Assembly (NCBI GenBank): GCA_024277115.1
Contig: JAJRVW010000145.1
Location: forward strand, 41,318 to 105,317
Length of the DNA: 64,000 nucleotides
Origin: Calditrichota bacterium
GTDB taxonomy: Bacteria; Calditrichota; Calditrichia; Calditrichales; J004
Reading direction: 5' to 3'
The translations under genes and the position numbers were made by a program. Position 1 is the stretch's first letter. Each line of letters opens with the position of its first letter. The notes under the pieces are model-generated. The model was not told where the DNA came from. It ran no database searches and saw only the letters and a list, made by a program, of their open reading frames with translations. Below are positions 1-10,498 of the stretch, in pieces.

Positions 1-462
1 TATGGCCGAAAAGGCTAAAGCAGCCGAAAGCTCCGCGGCAATTTCCCTTTTAAATTGCTCGGCCGTTCCAAAATTCCCGCTGGAACTTACATCCACCAAA
101 AGCATTACCGTCAGTTCACGTTCTTCATCAAAAACCTTTATAAACGGATGGCCCGCACGTGCGGATACATTCCAGTCGATGGTACGCACATCATCACCCG
201 GCTGGTATTCGCGCACCTCGGCAAACTCCATCCCACGCCCTTTAAAAACAGAGTGGTACTCGCCGGAGAACACTTCGTTTACAACACTGCGTGTGGCCAC
301 CTCGATTTGCTTCACCTTTTTTAATATCTCGCGGGTTTTAGCTTCCTGGGACAGCTCTTCCTGCAATCCAGGCGACGTTGCCGGAGATTTCAAGAACAAA
401 ATGATGGCAACGGTAATTACCACAAGGGCAAATGCAATCAGGCTGATGTATAGTAATGTCAT
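1..462 (-). CDS. DUF58 domain protein (BAT operon), C-terminus cut by window edge
   Basis: Not in the ORF track because it has no stop inside the window. From the ATG at 462 the minus strand reads 154 open codons to base 1. Residues about 3-23 form a hydrophobic anchor. The conserved DUF58 core follows, with KGRGMEFAEVREYQPGDD, RTIDWNVSAR and the beginning of a VWA-like fold with the metal-site motif VDVSSSG. DUF58 proteins accompany MoxR ATPases and act at the membrane in complex assembly or stress tolerance; the exact role here is unknown. It lies 81 bases downstream of moxR on the same strand and is probably co-transcribed. The plus-strand ORFs 2..520 and 55..324 are shadows of this gene. 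Confidence 0.88.
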   Translation of the reverse strand, partial: MTLLYISLIAFALVVITVAIILFLKSPATSPGLQEELSQEAKTREILKKVKQIEVATRSVVNEVFSGEYHSVFKGRGMEFAEVREYQPGDDVRTIDWNVSARAGHPFIKVFDEERELTVMLLVDVSSSGNFGTAEQFKREIAAELSAALAFSAI

Positions 463-543
463 AATTATTCTGTCAAAAAAATCAATAAAAGTAGTGGAAA
501 AAAACTTAATCCTGCAATAATCCAATCTTACAATCTTTCAATC

Positions 544-1533
544 CTAGGGCACTTCTACACGGTTTAGTACTTTGCGGATTACATCTTCAGTGCTCATATC
601 TTCCGCTTCTGCCTCGTACGATAAAACCACCCGGTGGCGCATTACATCCATCCCGATGGAGCGAATATCTTCGGGCGTAACATAACCGCGACGGTTCAGA
701 AAAGCATGTGCTTTGGCTGCAAGGGTCAGCGAAATTGAAGCGCGTGGGCTTGCGCCAAAAGTGATCAAATCTTTTAAATCGTTCAAACCGTACTCTGCCG
801 GTTCGCGCGTGGCAAAAACAATATCAATAATATACTTTTCGATTTTTTCATCCACGTAAACATCTTTTACAACATTACGTGCGCTGATTATTTCTTCAGG
901 GGAAATGACGGCATTTACCGTGGCCGGGGTGCCTCTTGTCTGCCGACGGATGATTTCGAGCTCTTCTTCCTTTGTTGGGTAGCCTACGCTAATTTTTAGC
1001 ATAAACCTATCGACCTGCGCTTCGGGCAAAGGATACGTCCCCTCTTGTTCGATTGGATTCTGGGTGGCCAAAACCAGAAAGGGGTCTTCCAACGGGAAGG
1101 TATTTTCGCCGATGGTAACCTGGCGTTCCTGCATGGCTTCCAGTAGCGCGCTTTGTACTTTTGCCGGAGAGCGGTTAATCTCGTCGGCTAAAATCAGGTT
1201 GCTAAACAAAGGCCCTTTCTTTGTCGTAAAAGTGCCCTCTTTTTGATTATAGATCAGCGTTCCAATCAAATCGGCCGGTAACAAATCAGGCGTGAATTGT
1301 ATACGCTGGAACTTTGTTTTGATGGATTCCGAAAGCGTTTTTACTGTGAGCGTTTTAGCAAGGCCGGGCACGCCTTCCAATAAAATATGCCCGTTGGAAA
1401 GCAAACCAATCAACAGCCGTTCTATCATATAATTTTGGCCGACAATTACTTTTGAAACTTCTGCTTTTATTTTTTCAACAAAAATACTTTCCTGTTCCAC
1501 TTTTTCATTGATGGCTTTAATATCCGGGTTCAT
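544..1533 (-). CDS. moxR: MoxR-family AAA+ ATPase
   Basis: A 329-aa cytoplasmic AAA+ ATPase of the MoxR/RavA clade, usual length for the family. Walker A is GVPGLAKT (about residue 55), Walker B is LILADEINR (about 113-121), followed by the family signature LLEAMQERQVT and sensor 1 LATQNPIEQEGTYPLPEAQ. The C-terminal part is the helical lid with RHRVVLSYEAEAE. MoxR ATPases act as chaperone-like factors that mature complexes together with VWA/DUF58 partners. Here it sits between a BatD-like gene (17 bases upstream) and DUF58, the order of a BAT (Bacteroides aerotolerance) operon. It ends with TAG. Identification is firm; the substrate is not predictable. Confidence 0.95.
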   Translation of the reverse strand: MNPDIKAINEKVEQESIFVEKIKAEVSKVIVGQNYMIERLLIGLLSNGHILLEGVPGLAKTLTVKTLSESIKTKFQRIQFTPDLLPADLIGTLIYNQKEGTFTTKKGPLFSNLILADEINRSPAKVQSALLEAMQERQVTIGENTFPLEDPFLVLATQNPIEQEGTYPLPEAQVDRFMLKISVGYPTKEEELEIIRRQTRGTPATVNAVISPEEIISARNVVKDVYVDEKIEKYIIDIVFATREPAEYGLNDLKDLITFGASPRASISLTLAAKAHAFLNRRGYVTPEDIRSIGMDVMRHRVVLSYEAEAEDMSTEDVIRKVLNRVEVP

Positions 1534-1549
1534 AATTGCTCCTGAAATT

Positions 1550-2476
1550 CTATTTTTCTTGTTCGTTTTTATCGATTGTCTCTAACACATGTTCAATACT
1601 GTCATAAAACAAATGTAATTCAGAGATTTCAATCTCTTCGCCTGCAAAGCTTGCCAGCTCCGCCTTGGAATACATCGTTTCAATTTTTAAGATCATATCT
1701 TGTGGGATATTTAATTCTGCCAGTCTGTCCCTTACAATTGCCGAATCCACATTGCCGGGAATTGAAAATTTTTCTGAGATATAACTGTTCAATAATTTTT
1801 TTAACTCCGAAATTATTTCTTTTCTTGCACCACTGGTCAGATGGATTGTGTCTCTTAATAACGTAAGATATTTTTGTTCCAAAGTTATGGGGACCTCATC
1901 CGTTTCATCCACTTGCCGGCGCTGCATATAGCGCACCAGAAAATAAATCACCGCAATAAAAAAAGCTGCTAACAACAACCACAGCATAATTGTTCCGGGA
2001 ACAAATTCATCATCCATACTTGCTGTTGGTTCGCCAATTTTAACTGAAATTCTCTGGGCCAGCAGTGTCTCGGTTTTCTTTAAAAGATTATCTTTATATT
2101 CAATGGTCAGGCCATCAATATAAGCCATGCCCATCTCAATGGCCTTAAAATAATAAGTAACCCGCCGGATAGATTTGGGTTGCCCTTGATCATCGGTGAT
2201 GAGCTGGTTTGATGAACCACTACCCCTCAAAGTAAGGTTAGAAACAATCGGATCACCGACATCCTTTATGGTGTACCGGTCAAGTTCACCTTGCCAGGAT
2301 AATTCTACCTGATAAATTATTTCTTCATTTAGCGCTACATTATCCTTTTCTACAAAGGTTTTTAAATGGATTTGGTGGGAAGTTGAATCGGCATGCTGCG
2401 CCAGAAGTATTGACCGTGAAATTAAGAAAACCGTCCAAAACAACATGTGGACGGCCCTAAAATTAATACGTTTCAT
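1550..2476 (-). CDS. BatD-like membrane protein
   Basis: 308 aa with a signal peptide (residues about 8-26, ending near LLAQ), a periplasmic beta-rich region (about 30-160), one transmembrane helix (MLWLLLAAFFIAVIYFLV, about 168-186) and an acidic cytoplasmic tail of about 120 residues with predicted helices. The extracytoplasmic part resembles one BatD immunoglobulin-like unit: a DNVALNEEIIYQVEL-type strand pair and the RVTYYFKAIEMGMAYID segment. True BatD proteins are usually longer with several such units, so this is a short or divergent member. It is first in the BatD-like/MoxR/DUF58 group, which supports the assignment. The role in envelope or oxidative stress is inferred from family context only. 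Confidence 0.7.
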   Translation of the reverse strand: MKRINFRAVHMLFWTVFLISRSILLAQHADSTSHQIHLKTFVEKDNVALNEEIIYQVELSWQGELDRYTIKDVGDPIVSNLTLRGSGSSNQLITDDQGQPKSIRRVTYYFKAIEMGMAYIDGLTIEYKDNLLKKTETLLAQRISVKIGEPTASMDDEFVPGTIMLWLLLAAFFIAVIYFLVRYMQRRQVDETDEVPITLEQKYLTLLRDTIHLTSGARKEIISELKKLLNSYISEKFSIPGNVDSAIVRDRLAELNIPQDMILKIETMYSKAELASFAGEEIEISELHLFYDSIEHVLETIDKNEQEK

Positions 2477-2608
2477 GAGACATATTTTCTTTGTTTTAAT
2501 AAATCGATGGAGTTTATATACGCCGTTTTTTAATCCGATCTAAATATTATATTTTGCGCCCTGTTGCCCAACACTCCAAACAACATAAAACAGGCATCTG
2601 GGACAAGA

Positions 2609-3004
2609 CTAATTGATCGAAGATTCTTTTAAAGAATCCTTTCCGATATTTTTAAACATGGGCAATTCATTTATATCTTTGCCCAAGGTCTCTATTTCGT
2701 ATAAAGCATCGTCTGCAAGTTCATGTTCCGGGTATTTTGTAGTAAACTCCACATAATATTTTTTTGCTTCATCGTATTGTTTCAGGTCATTGGCAAGGAT
2801 AAAGCCTATCATAAACAGCGCTTTGGAGTTATTTTCACTATTGGGATAGTTTTCCACAAGGCCTTTATAATTTTTAACAGCTTCCTCAAAATTTTGCTCG
2901 GAATATGCTTTCTCTGCCTGGGAATAATATTCCTTCTCAGATAATTTTTGTGAACACGCAAATAAAATCAAACTAATTGAAACAATGCTAAATAGGTATT
3001 TCAT
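2609..3004 (-). CDS. Small TPR lipoprotein
   Basis: 131 aa. An N-terminal hydrophobic segment ends in the lipobox LFAC (Cys at about residue 17), so the product should be lipidated and membrane-anchored. Residues about 24-110 contain tetratricopeptide-type helices: AEKAYSEQNFEEAVKNYKGL and YDEAKKYYVEFTTKYPEHELADDA resemble the repeats in BamD and CpoB/YbgF proteins. At this length it is too short for a complete BamD (about 240 aa). It follows the tamB, Omp85 and small-barrel genes on the same strand, so a role in envelope assembly is plausible but unproven. The ATG is preceded by a GGAGG-like site. Confidence 0.75.
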   Translation of the reverse strand: MKYLFSIVSISLILFACSQKLSEKEYYSQAEKAYSEQNFEEAVKNYKGLVENYPNSENNSKALFMIGFILANDLKQYDEAKKYYVEFTTKYPEHELADDALYEIETLGKDINELPMFKNIGKDSLKESSIN

Positions 3005-3187
3005 TGAATAGCCTCCAATATATCGTTGTATTTTAAACAGCCCTTAATTTATAGCTATGCCCGTATCAAATCAACAAAACTTATAAAATGTAAAATAGAC
3101 TTCGTTATTAAAAATCCGTTGGTTTAGAATGGAAAAACAATTCTACTTTGTTGGATAAATAAAGTTCTCAAAAAAATTACTTTTTTA

Positions 3188-3871
3188 TTAAAAAATTATA
3201 CCAAAAAGAAAATGAAAACTATGCAATTTATATTTAAGCGGCCGGAGCTGACCAACCTGGCCAATGGGTTGCAAATTATTCATATAACGTAGTTCTGAAA
3301 ACAGTCTGCGATAGGAAAAAGATAAGCCAATATTTAAAGACCAGCTGGTCCGGAAGCTATATGGGAAATTCTCATAGTCGCCTTGTATGTATTCAAAGTC
3401 ATAATTATCCCAGTCAATTGTACCTCCCGTTATATCAATTTGCTCCCGGTTCTTTAATTTGGTTTTAGTAAAAGATTCGGTATGGAAAGATGGGAAGAAA
3501 CGAAATGACATCGAATAGCTTTTTTTCTCAATAAAGGGAAAATCAAAAACAAGGGCAAGGTCCATGCTTGTGCGCACGATATTTATATCATTTCGAAAAA
3601 GTAAATCGCCATAATAATTTTCCGTCCAAACCGGTTTATTTTTTATTAACCCACCTTGCTTTGACCAGAGAACTTCAGGGCTAATTGAAAAAAAAGAGTT
3701 TATTGGGATATTCCGTTCCACGCCAAAAGAGTAATTATAGCTGGGAATGGCCTTTACACTATATAATTCCGAATAATTAAAACCACCTTTAATAACCCAA
3801 TTGTTTTTAGCATTCGCATTGTTTAAAAGGAAAAAAATAAAGATAAGAATATATGTTCTTTTGACTGGCAT
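3188..3871 (-). CDS. Probable outer-membrane beta-barrel protein, function unknown
   Basis: 227 aa. An N-terminal signal peptide (ILIFIFFLLNNANA, cleavage near residue 21) is followed by alternating hydrophobic/polar strands rich in Tyr, Phe and Ser. The last strand ends in Phe (FHFLFGIIF), the classic C-terminal signature for Bam-dependent insertion. The general look is of PorT/OmpA-like small barrels (8-10 strands). No catalytic motif is visible. It begins 23 bases after the stop of the Omp85 gene and is probably part of that transcription unit. I do not recognise a specific family. Confidence 0.65.
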   Translation of the reverse strand: MPVKRTYILIFIFFLLNNANAKNNWVIKGGFNYSELYSVKAIPSYNYSFGVERNIPINSFFSISPEVLWSKQGGLIKNKPVWTENYYGDLLFRNDINIVRTSMDLALVFDFPFIEKKSYSMSFRFFPSFHTESFTKTKLKNREQIDITGGTIDWDNYDFEYIQGDYENFPYSFRTSWSLNIGLSFSYRRLFSELRYMNNLQPIGQVGQLRPLKYKLHSFHFLFGIIF

Positions 3872-3894
3872 AATTAGTGTCCTAGTTTTTTTGG

Positions 3895-5760
3895 TTAAAA
3901 TGCAAAATATATCCCGAGATGAAATGCATCATTGTCTGCATCGACAGAGCGTTTATTGAGTTTGTAGCCATAATACACGCGCACCGGGCCAAGAGGCGTT
4001 AAAATGGCGATACCCACGCCACTAGTATATCGAATTTCCCGGGCATCAAAATCGTTTAAGCCAGCCCAGACATTACCGGCATCAAAAAACACTTCGCCCA
4101 TCAAAAGCCAAAACAGCGGGATACGCGCTTCGATATTGCCAAGCAGCAACAATTTTCCACCTGCCGCCACATTAATCTTGCCATTTTTATCCAGCGACGC
4201 CACGGGCCCGAGAAGCTGTTCGGAATAACCACGTACGGTCGTTGCACCACCGGCATAAAACCGCTCACTTATTGGAATGGATTTTGTCTTACCAATTTCA
4301 AAAATAGCGCCTGCTTTTAAGCGCGATGCCAAGGTCCATTTAAATTTTGAACGACCGATTTTTATCCGCCAGGGTTGGAAGCGGCTCCAGGAAGTGGTCA
4401 GGGTAAAATAGCGGTTATTTTGATTGAGAAGTGAATCGCTGTTACTTACACTTTGAGAAAAGCTGATACTAAAATCGGTTAAGGAACCTTTGGCCGGGTT
4501 AAACAGGTTCTCTCGCGTATCGCGCTTGGCATAGCTGGACAGCGAGTAAATTTCCGATTGCCCCACTTCTATCCCAACCAGGTTCTTTATATCGATGCTG
4601 TCGCTATTCAATACGGTTAAATATTTTGCGCTGACCGTTCCGCTAATTTCGATATTGTTAAAAAATTTATGGTGTACCTCAAAGGAGGTTTGAAGTAAAT
4701 TAAATTTTCCTGTGCTTTCCAGACGGAATTGCTCGTAAGATAATTGAAAAATACCGGGTGTGCGTGTATAACCGATCCAGGGTTCCACAAATTTAAAGGC
4801 AACTTTATTTTTAGCGTTGATAAAGCGGTTGGTTTTAAACTCATACAAAAACGAAGGCGTAATATGCAAACTTGCGCTGCGTGCCGTACCAAATAAGTTG
4901 CGATGGCCACCTTGCAGGGTTACCTCGGCCGTACTGCCATAAAACTCCTCGTGGCCAACGCCAAAATTGACACCGATCCAACGTGCGTCGCGTTCCTGTA
5001 CGATAATTTTTAAAATCACATTTTCCGGATTATCGGGAATAGGGTCTATCTCCAAACGGACAAAGCGGAACAAACCTGTCCCATAAATATTTTGTTGCGA
5101 TTTTTCCAAGGCCTCACGGTTGTACATATCGCCTTTATGTACTTCCAGCTCACGCCGGATAAGAAATTTTTTAACAATATTCAGTCCGGAATATTTTATT
5201 TTCTTGATATAAATGGTCTGGTTTTCTTTAATCTGGATGAAGGCAAAAACGAGGGAATCTTGCTCGAACCTAAAGTCGGATTTAACCGAAACAAAAGGTT
5301 TGCCTGAATTATAATAAATATTTTCCACTCGCTTACGCGCTTCAATTACAAGGCTTTCATCAAAAGGTGAACCAATTTCTATATCTTTAAATGGCTTGGA
5401 CAATTGTTCTTCGGTCAGTTCTTTTTCACCCTCAAAACGCACACCGCCATAATAATAACGGGGGCCTGTATCGATAATATATTTGATTCGGACTTCTGTC
5501 CTCTTTTTGAAATAATAGAGGCTGTCACTTACATCAACAAGCAGATAACCATTTTTTCGGAAGAAATTATTTAATAAAATTTTATCTAATTTTATGAGAC
5601 GGGGCTCAAACTCATCATCTTCTTGCGAATGGATCAGATCTAGTAGTTCATCATTGTCAAAACCAGAACTTTGTTTAAAGGAAATTTCCGTCACCTCGGT
5701 TGCAGCAAAAGTGATATTGGAGAAGAGGATGATTAAAAATATTAGTAGAATTATTTTCAT
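3895..5760 (-). CDS. Omp85-family outer membrane assembly protein (TamA/BamA-like)
   Basis: 621 aa: a signal peptide (residues 1-19), POTRA domains in about residues 25-255, then a 16-strand Omp85 barrel to the C-terminal Phe (HLGIYFAF). The POTRA units show the usual IYYNSGKPF and ALEKSQQNIYGTGLF features. The barrel carries the lid-lock motif VRGYSEQLLGP (about residue 507), diagnostic for Omp85 proteins. At 621 residues it is nearer to TamA (about 577) than BamA (about 800). It sits directly downstream of tamB, the typical TamA-TamB pairing that moves lipids or proteins between membranes, so a TamA-like role is favoured. A BamA role cannot be excluded because no other Omp85 gene lies in the window. 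Confidence 0.9.
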   Translation of the reverse strand: MKIILLIFLIILFSNITFAATEVTEISFKQSSGFDNDELLDLIHSQEDDEFEPRLIKLDKILLNNFFRKNGYLLVDVSDSLYYFKKRTEVRIKYIIDTGPRYYYGGVRFEGEKELTEEQLSKPFKDIEIGSPFDESLVIEARKRVENIYYNSGKPFVSVKSDFRFEQDSLVFAFIQIKENQTIYIKKIKYSGLNIVKKFLIRRELEVHKGDMYNREALEKSQQNIYGTGLFRFVRLEIDPIPDNPENVILKIIVQERDARWIGVNFGVGHEEFYGSTAEVTLQGGHRNLFGTARSASLHITPSFLYEFKTNRFINAKNKVAFKFVEPWIGYTRTPGIFQLSYEQFRLESTGKFNLLQTSFEVHHKFFNNIEISGTVSAKYLTVLNSDSIDIKNLVGIEVGQSEIYSLSSYAKRDTRENLFNPAKGSLTDFSISFSQSVSNSDSLLNQNNRYFTLTTSWSRFQPWRIKIGRSKFKWTLASRLKAGAIFEIGKTKSIPISERFYAGGATTVRGYSEQLLGPVASLDKNGKINVAAGGKLLLLGNIEARIPLFWLLMGEVFFDAGNVWAGLNDFDAREIRYTSGVGIAILTPLGPVRVYYGYKLNKRSVDADNDAFHLGIYFAF

Positions 5761-5882
5761 AAAATCAGATTAATTAAATTTTCATTCTTTATAAACTGTC
5801 GTTTTAGAATAAATGGGTATAACGCCATTTATTGTTGGCCCAAAATTAAAACCCTCGTGACTTTTCCTCTTGGTATCATCAA

Positions 5883-8800
5883 TTAAAAAGAATATTCCCA
5901 GGAGAGACCCAACTTAATTTTATTATTGCCCTGCGGAACGGTTTTTTCATAATGGCTTTCAAAACTCCACAGTTTGTTTAAACGATATTGAAGCGTAATA
6001 CGATTTCCCGCGTCCCAACTTAGCTTTGGCGTCGGCACACCGCTGCCAAATTGTGTGCGGTACTCAATGTATAGATCGCTGGTCAGGTATTTCCCAAATG
6101 AGATAGAAGCCTGTGCCAGGCCATTGTTCAGTTTCAGCTTCTGTAAATCCAAAAATTTATCACTGGAGCTGATCTCAACCTTGTCCAGGCCGGTCAGTTC
6201 TTCCACGCCCCGCTCTGCCGCAGTTAGTACAACATTAGAAGCAATATCCTCGCCCACGCCGCGCATGGTCGAATCCGTTTTGCTTGATACCATGGATAGA
6301 TCGGCACCTAAAGTAAGCAAAGCGATCTTATCTTGCTGCGAGAGGTTTAGTTCCGCTCCCCTGCTATCCCTTACAATAATATTTTGTTGAATCGATTCAA
6401 GGTTTCCGCTAATTATCAGATCGAATGTTTTGTCTTTTAGATTTTTTCGGGTCACTATATTTAAATCGGGGTTTATACGCAGCGGATTATTAAAATCTAT
6501 GGAACCGGAAGTGACATTAAAACTTTGGTTAAACGATGTAAACTTGCCGGACTCTGTCTCCATCAGGCCAATCAATGACATATTGTCCGAACCTGCCTCA
6601 CGGCTTGCTTGCAGGTTTCCACGCATTACAATTTTAAAATTATTTTGCAAATCGAGAGCCGAGCTGGTTATAACAAAATTGCCAGGAATCTCAATTTCCA
6701 GGTTCATGCTGATGTATGGTTTGCTTACTCCGGTAGAAGGTTTTTGCAGGTATATATTTTTTTGCATCTGCTCCAGGTTTACCACGTATTCACCGGATGG
6801 CAAAACCAATTTTCCCGAAACTGAAACGGTGTCTTGCCCACTGATTCTTAAGTTTTTTGTGGTTACAAGAAGCTTGGTATTCTCCACAAAATAATCCACA
6901 AAAAATTGGTTCATTTTTATATCAAGATTGATTCCGGGACGCATAATGTTTTCCAAATCAATGGTGCCATCAACAATAAGCGTTCCCTTTTTCTTCTCTT
7001 TGGGTAAAAACCAAGACCATAATTTACGCACATACGAAAAGGCGGTTTGTAGTAAATCCTGTTTCTGTTCCGATTTTCCATTAAAAGTATTAATCGTTAA
7101 GATATTATCCTCAATCTCAACATCAACCTGTACATCTTCGATGGGGTCCTTTACCCGAGATAGTAAAATCTTGCCCTTTTCCATTTTAACTGAACCGCTA
7201 CTAATGGCCGGTTTTTGAGGCGTACCGGAAATATACATTTCCAGATCATAATCCCCATAAATGGCTTCGAGCTGATCATTAAATAGGCCGACAAATTCGA
7301 TTTTATCATCTTTGCTGGTGAGATAAAACTCAAACGGGTTATCCACAAAAACACTATCGGTGCTGCCAAATCCCAAATCGATTTGCTGGTACCCTTTAAG
7401 CTAAACGAGGTACCATTAAAGTCTGCGGCCAAACTATCTAAAATCATATATCCGGAACTATACTGGCCAAACATAATAAGAGAATCCACTACAAAATCGC
7501 TATACTTAAAACCGGACATCGTAAGCGATTGACGCATAAACGGTGCATCTACCGTACCCTCAACCTCCAGATAACCATCAAGATTGCCCCTGATAGGGTG
7601 CTTTAATTTCAATAAAGAATTGTATTTTTGCAGGTTGATATTTGTCCAGTTAAGCTTAAGGTTTGTATCTGTTTCGCGAAGAATATCTAACAACTGCCCC
7701 ACTTTTTTATCAAACTGAAAAGAGAGGTCACCGGACAGTTCAAGTTTGGAGGAATCCGATTCCATGAACAGTTCTTTTATTAACACCTTTTCTTTGTCAT
7801 AAGTGAGGTCGGCCTTAAAATCACCAAATGCAACATCATTATACTCGATTGCACTGCAGGCCATTTTAACCTCAACTTCCGGTTCTGTAAGAATATTTTT
7901 TAAATTAGCCTTGCCTGTCACAATTCCTTTAAACCTGTGTTTCTTGCCCATGAATTGCTGGAATGGCTCCAGGCTGAGGCTCTCCAAATTTAAAGCAATA
8001 TCAAAATCGGATTTGCCAAGGTTGTAAGTGCCGTTGGCGATAAGGGACGTATTTCTTGGGCCAGTCAGATTAAAATCATCAAAAACAATCTGAGTTGAAT
8101 CGATTTTTATGGCAATATTACGGTTATTTTCCAGCCAGTAATTTTCATATTCCATGCGGATTTTATCCACAATAATGTCGACCCTGTCCTTCAGTAAAAA
8201 GAGCTGCAATGTACTCTCGATATAATTATCCTCACTAAATATCCGTGCGTTGGAGATACGAATTTTAGAGCTATCAACCGCAGCATTAAGGGTTACATTG
8301 CGGATGGGTATACCATAAACGGCGCCCTGTGTGATTAAAAAATTACCAACACCCACAGGCATCGATAAAATATTGGAAAGTTGTAAATCAAGAGCGATGC
8401 TATCGAGAAGGATGTTTTTATATTTAAAACCACTTATCCAAAAATCACCTTCGAGATGCGGGTCATTTAAGTTGCCAAAGGCCCTAAATTCCGAATGATA
8501 GGTTCCAAATAAACTATCCTGGCCTAAAGCGGATGTAAGGCGGTTCAGATCACCAATGGCTGTGCGTACCTGAAAATCAAGTTGCTTCCCTTTGTTTAAA
8601 TAACCCAGAATTTCAAACCGTGCCTGGTTGGCAATCTTAAGAAAGGAAGGCTGTACCAAGCCAATATTTCCCCGCTGTGCCGAAAGGGCAAAACGCAGGG
8701 AATCAAGCCGAAAATCCTGATAAAATGAATTATAAATGACTACTTCACCCTGCCCAGTTAAGTTTTTAATGGTACCTTTTAGCTTATTTATATCGAAGGC

Positions 8801-9970
8801 GCCTGTCGGAAAGTCAAATTTCACATAACCATTTAATGCACTTGGTGCGAGAGACGTATCAACGGTATGGGGCATAATATTATCAAAAGATAATCTCCCG
8901 CTCGCGCTTTTATTAGGATCGATTTTACTGTTTAATGTAAAATTGCCACTCGTGCTTTTAAGAAGCATTGTATCGATCTCAATGGTCCCATAATCATAGG
9001 ATGAGACCAGTTTTAACTGATCCAATTGATGGTCGCGCCAACGGCCTTGCAGATCGCCATTTATGGCAAAATTTTGTGGCGACCCAATAAATGAGATCGT
9101 TCCGTCTGCGCTTCCGCCTTCCTCAAAAGCAGGGACAAATCCAGCAAAACTTTTAAAATCGAGATGGAATTCCTCGATAGCGATCAAAGCCCGCATTGTC
9201 TCGATTTCCAAGTCACCTGCCAAAACAATACGCGAATTACCTGCCTCGATCAGGAAATTATTAAGGGTCAACTGTCCTTCTTTTGCAATGAGCTGGAAAT
9301 GCAGGTTTTCCAACTCAAGATCACGCTCGTACCAATAGCCGCTAAGGTTTTTAAGCTGAAAATTAATCTGCCCTGGCCGGGTTTCTAATGCCATATTGAG
9401 ATATACATTTTCAAAAGTAAGTCCCTTGTCCTGTATTTGCAGATGCCCGGTAACAATCTCCAGTTCTTCAAGTTTGAGTTGGGGCAATGAGTTTACAAGT
9501 GAATCAAGAAAATGCGAAGATTGAATTTGCGCTAACAAAGAATCCAGGTTAAATGGCGCATTTTCTTCTTTATCAGATTTGTTTTTGGGCGGCCGGGGAA
9601 ATTGATTGATGCTCAGAGAGTCAATATAAATTCTGGAAATTTCTATTTTATCATCTATAAGCGGCCATAGATTATAGCGTAATTCAATTTTTTTTGCGCT
9701 CAACCCTATTTTATCTTTTTGATCAAAACGAATGGAATCGATGAAGATACTATTAAATAAGGTACCTTTAATTGTTCCGTAATCAATACTTGTGGAATCA
9801 TTAAATGATGTGTTTAAATATTTTTTAGCGGCATCGGCAACGACATTGGTTTGCCAATAAAGCAGAATTGTGGCTGTAATAATTACAGTCAGAAGAACGA
9901 GGGAAATTAAAAAGACCTGGCCAAGATAGGAAGCCGTTTTTTTTAAGATCGATTTGATTTGGAGCTGCAT
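5883..9970 (-). CDS. tamB: TamB (DUF490) translocation/assembly module protein, single-base frameshift
   Basis: The track shows two ORFs (7151..9982 and 5883..7376) that are one gene. It has an N-terminal signal anchor (VFLISLVLLTVIITATILL), a very long chain of beta-taco repeats, and a C-terminal DUF490/TamB domain ending in the barrel-like strand KLGLSWEYSF. The frame changes near 7382-7384: adding one A to the AAA run restores GTSKIDLGFGSTDSVF with no other change. The corrected protein is about 1362 aa, normal for TamB. TamB bridges the inner and outer membrane and carries phospholipids or assists outer-membrane insertion with TamA, whose homologue follows 122 bases downstream. The start is ATG at 9970; the track's 9982 start is a TTG four codons earlier. 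The indel is most likely a sequencing error. Confidence 0.85.
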
Positions 9971-10018
9971 TAAAATGACCAATTATATGTTTATTACTAC
10001 AGGGAAAATCTTCTTTTT

Positions 10019-10290
10019 GGATGTAGGGACAGGACATTGTCCTGTCCTATGCCTAATCAATGAAATTTTTACTTGCAACAGTTTTTCTATTTTAACCACT
10101 AAGCTCACGAAGCACACTGAGAAAAACTTTTTTGTTGGATGTAGCGACAGGACATTGTCCTGTCCTATGTTGAATCCAATGAAATTTTACTTGCAACTGC
10201 TTTTCTTTTTTAACCACTAAGCTCACGAAGCACACCGAGAAAAACTTTTTTGTTGGATGTAGCGACAGGACACTGTCCTGTCTTATGTTT
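10019..10290. repeat. 118-bp tandem direct repeat, two full units plus a partial third
   Basis: Units begin at 10019, 10137 and 10255 with GGATGTAGCGACAGGACA, an exact 118-base period. The first two units are nearly identical and also share TTAACCACTAAGCTCACG and a run of TTTTTTG. The third unit keeps about 35 bases before diverging, with a weaker relic (GCAGAGCACACGAAG) near 10330. The whole gene-free stretch 9971-10498, between tamB and the M48 protease gene, is filled by this block and its degenerate edges. No convincing coding ORF was seen; the track ORF 9954..10220 is repeat sequence. Confidence 0.9.
10028..10046. repeat. Perfect 19-nt palindrome inside the 118-bp repeat (unit 1)
   Basis: GACAGGACATTGTCCTGTC, 9-bp arms around one base, extendable by one pair on each side. 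The same element recurs at 10146-10164 (identical) and 10264-10282 (one central change, T to C). A related copy in the opposite orientation is at 35573-35591. It may fold as an mRNA hairpin or bind a dimeric protein; it sits upstream of tamB but no direct regulatory evidence is visible. Confidence 0.85.
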
Positions 10291-10498
10291 ATATAAAAAA
10301 CTATCTCGATTGTTTCTTTTTATTAACGCAGAGCACACGAAGAAAAAAAATCTTTTTTGTGTGCCGTCCCTTGTCCTCACGATACAAGACGAAATTAACG
10401 CCTACAAAGAATAAAGTCTATAAGAATGATTTTTTATTTGGGAATTATCCATCAATAAAGAAGAAGAAATATTCGGCAATTCTGGGAAAGGCTTAACC

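Noticed and set aside
2-520. Plus-strand ORFs 2..520 and 55..324
   Set aside because: The minus strand encodes a conserved DUF58 protein with intact motifs over the same bases. The plus frames have no homology-like features.
5883-7376. Two separate proteins in the tamB region
   Set aside because: Adding one base joins them into one standard TamB; the second ORF starts with TTG inside the domain.
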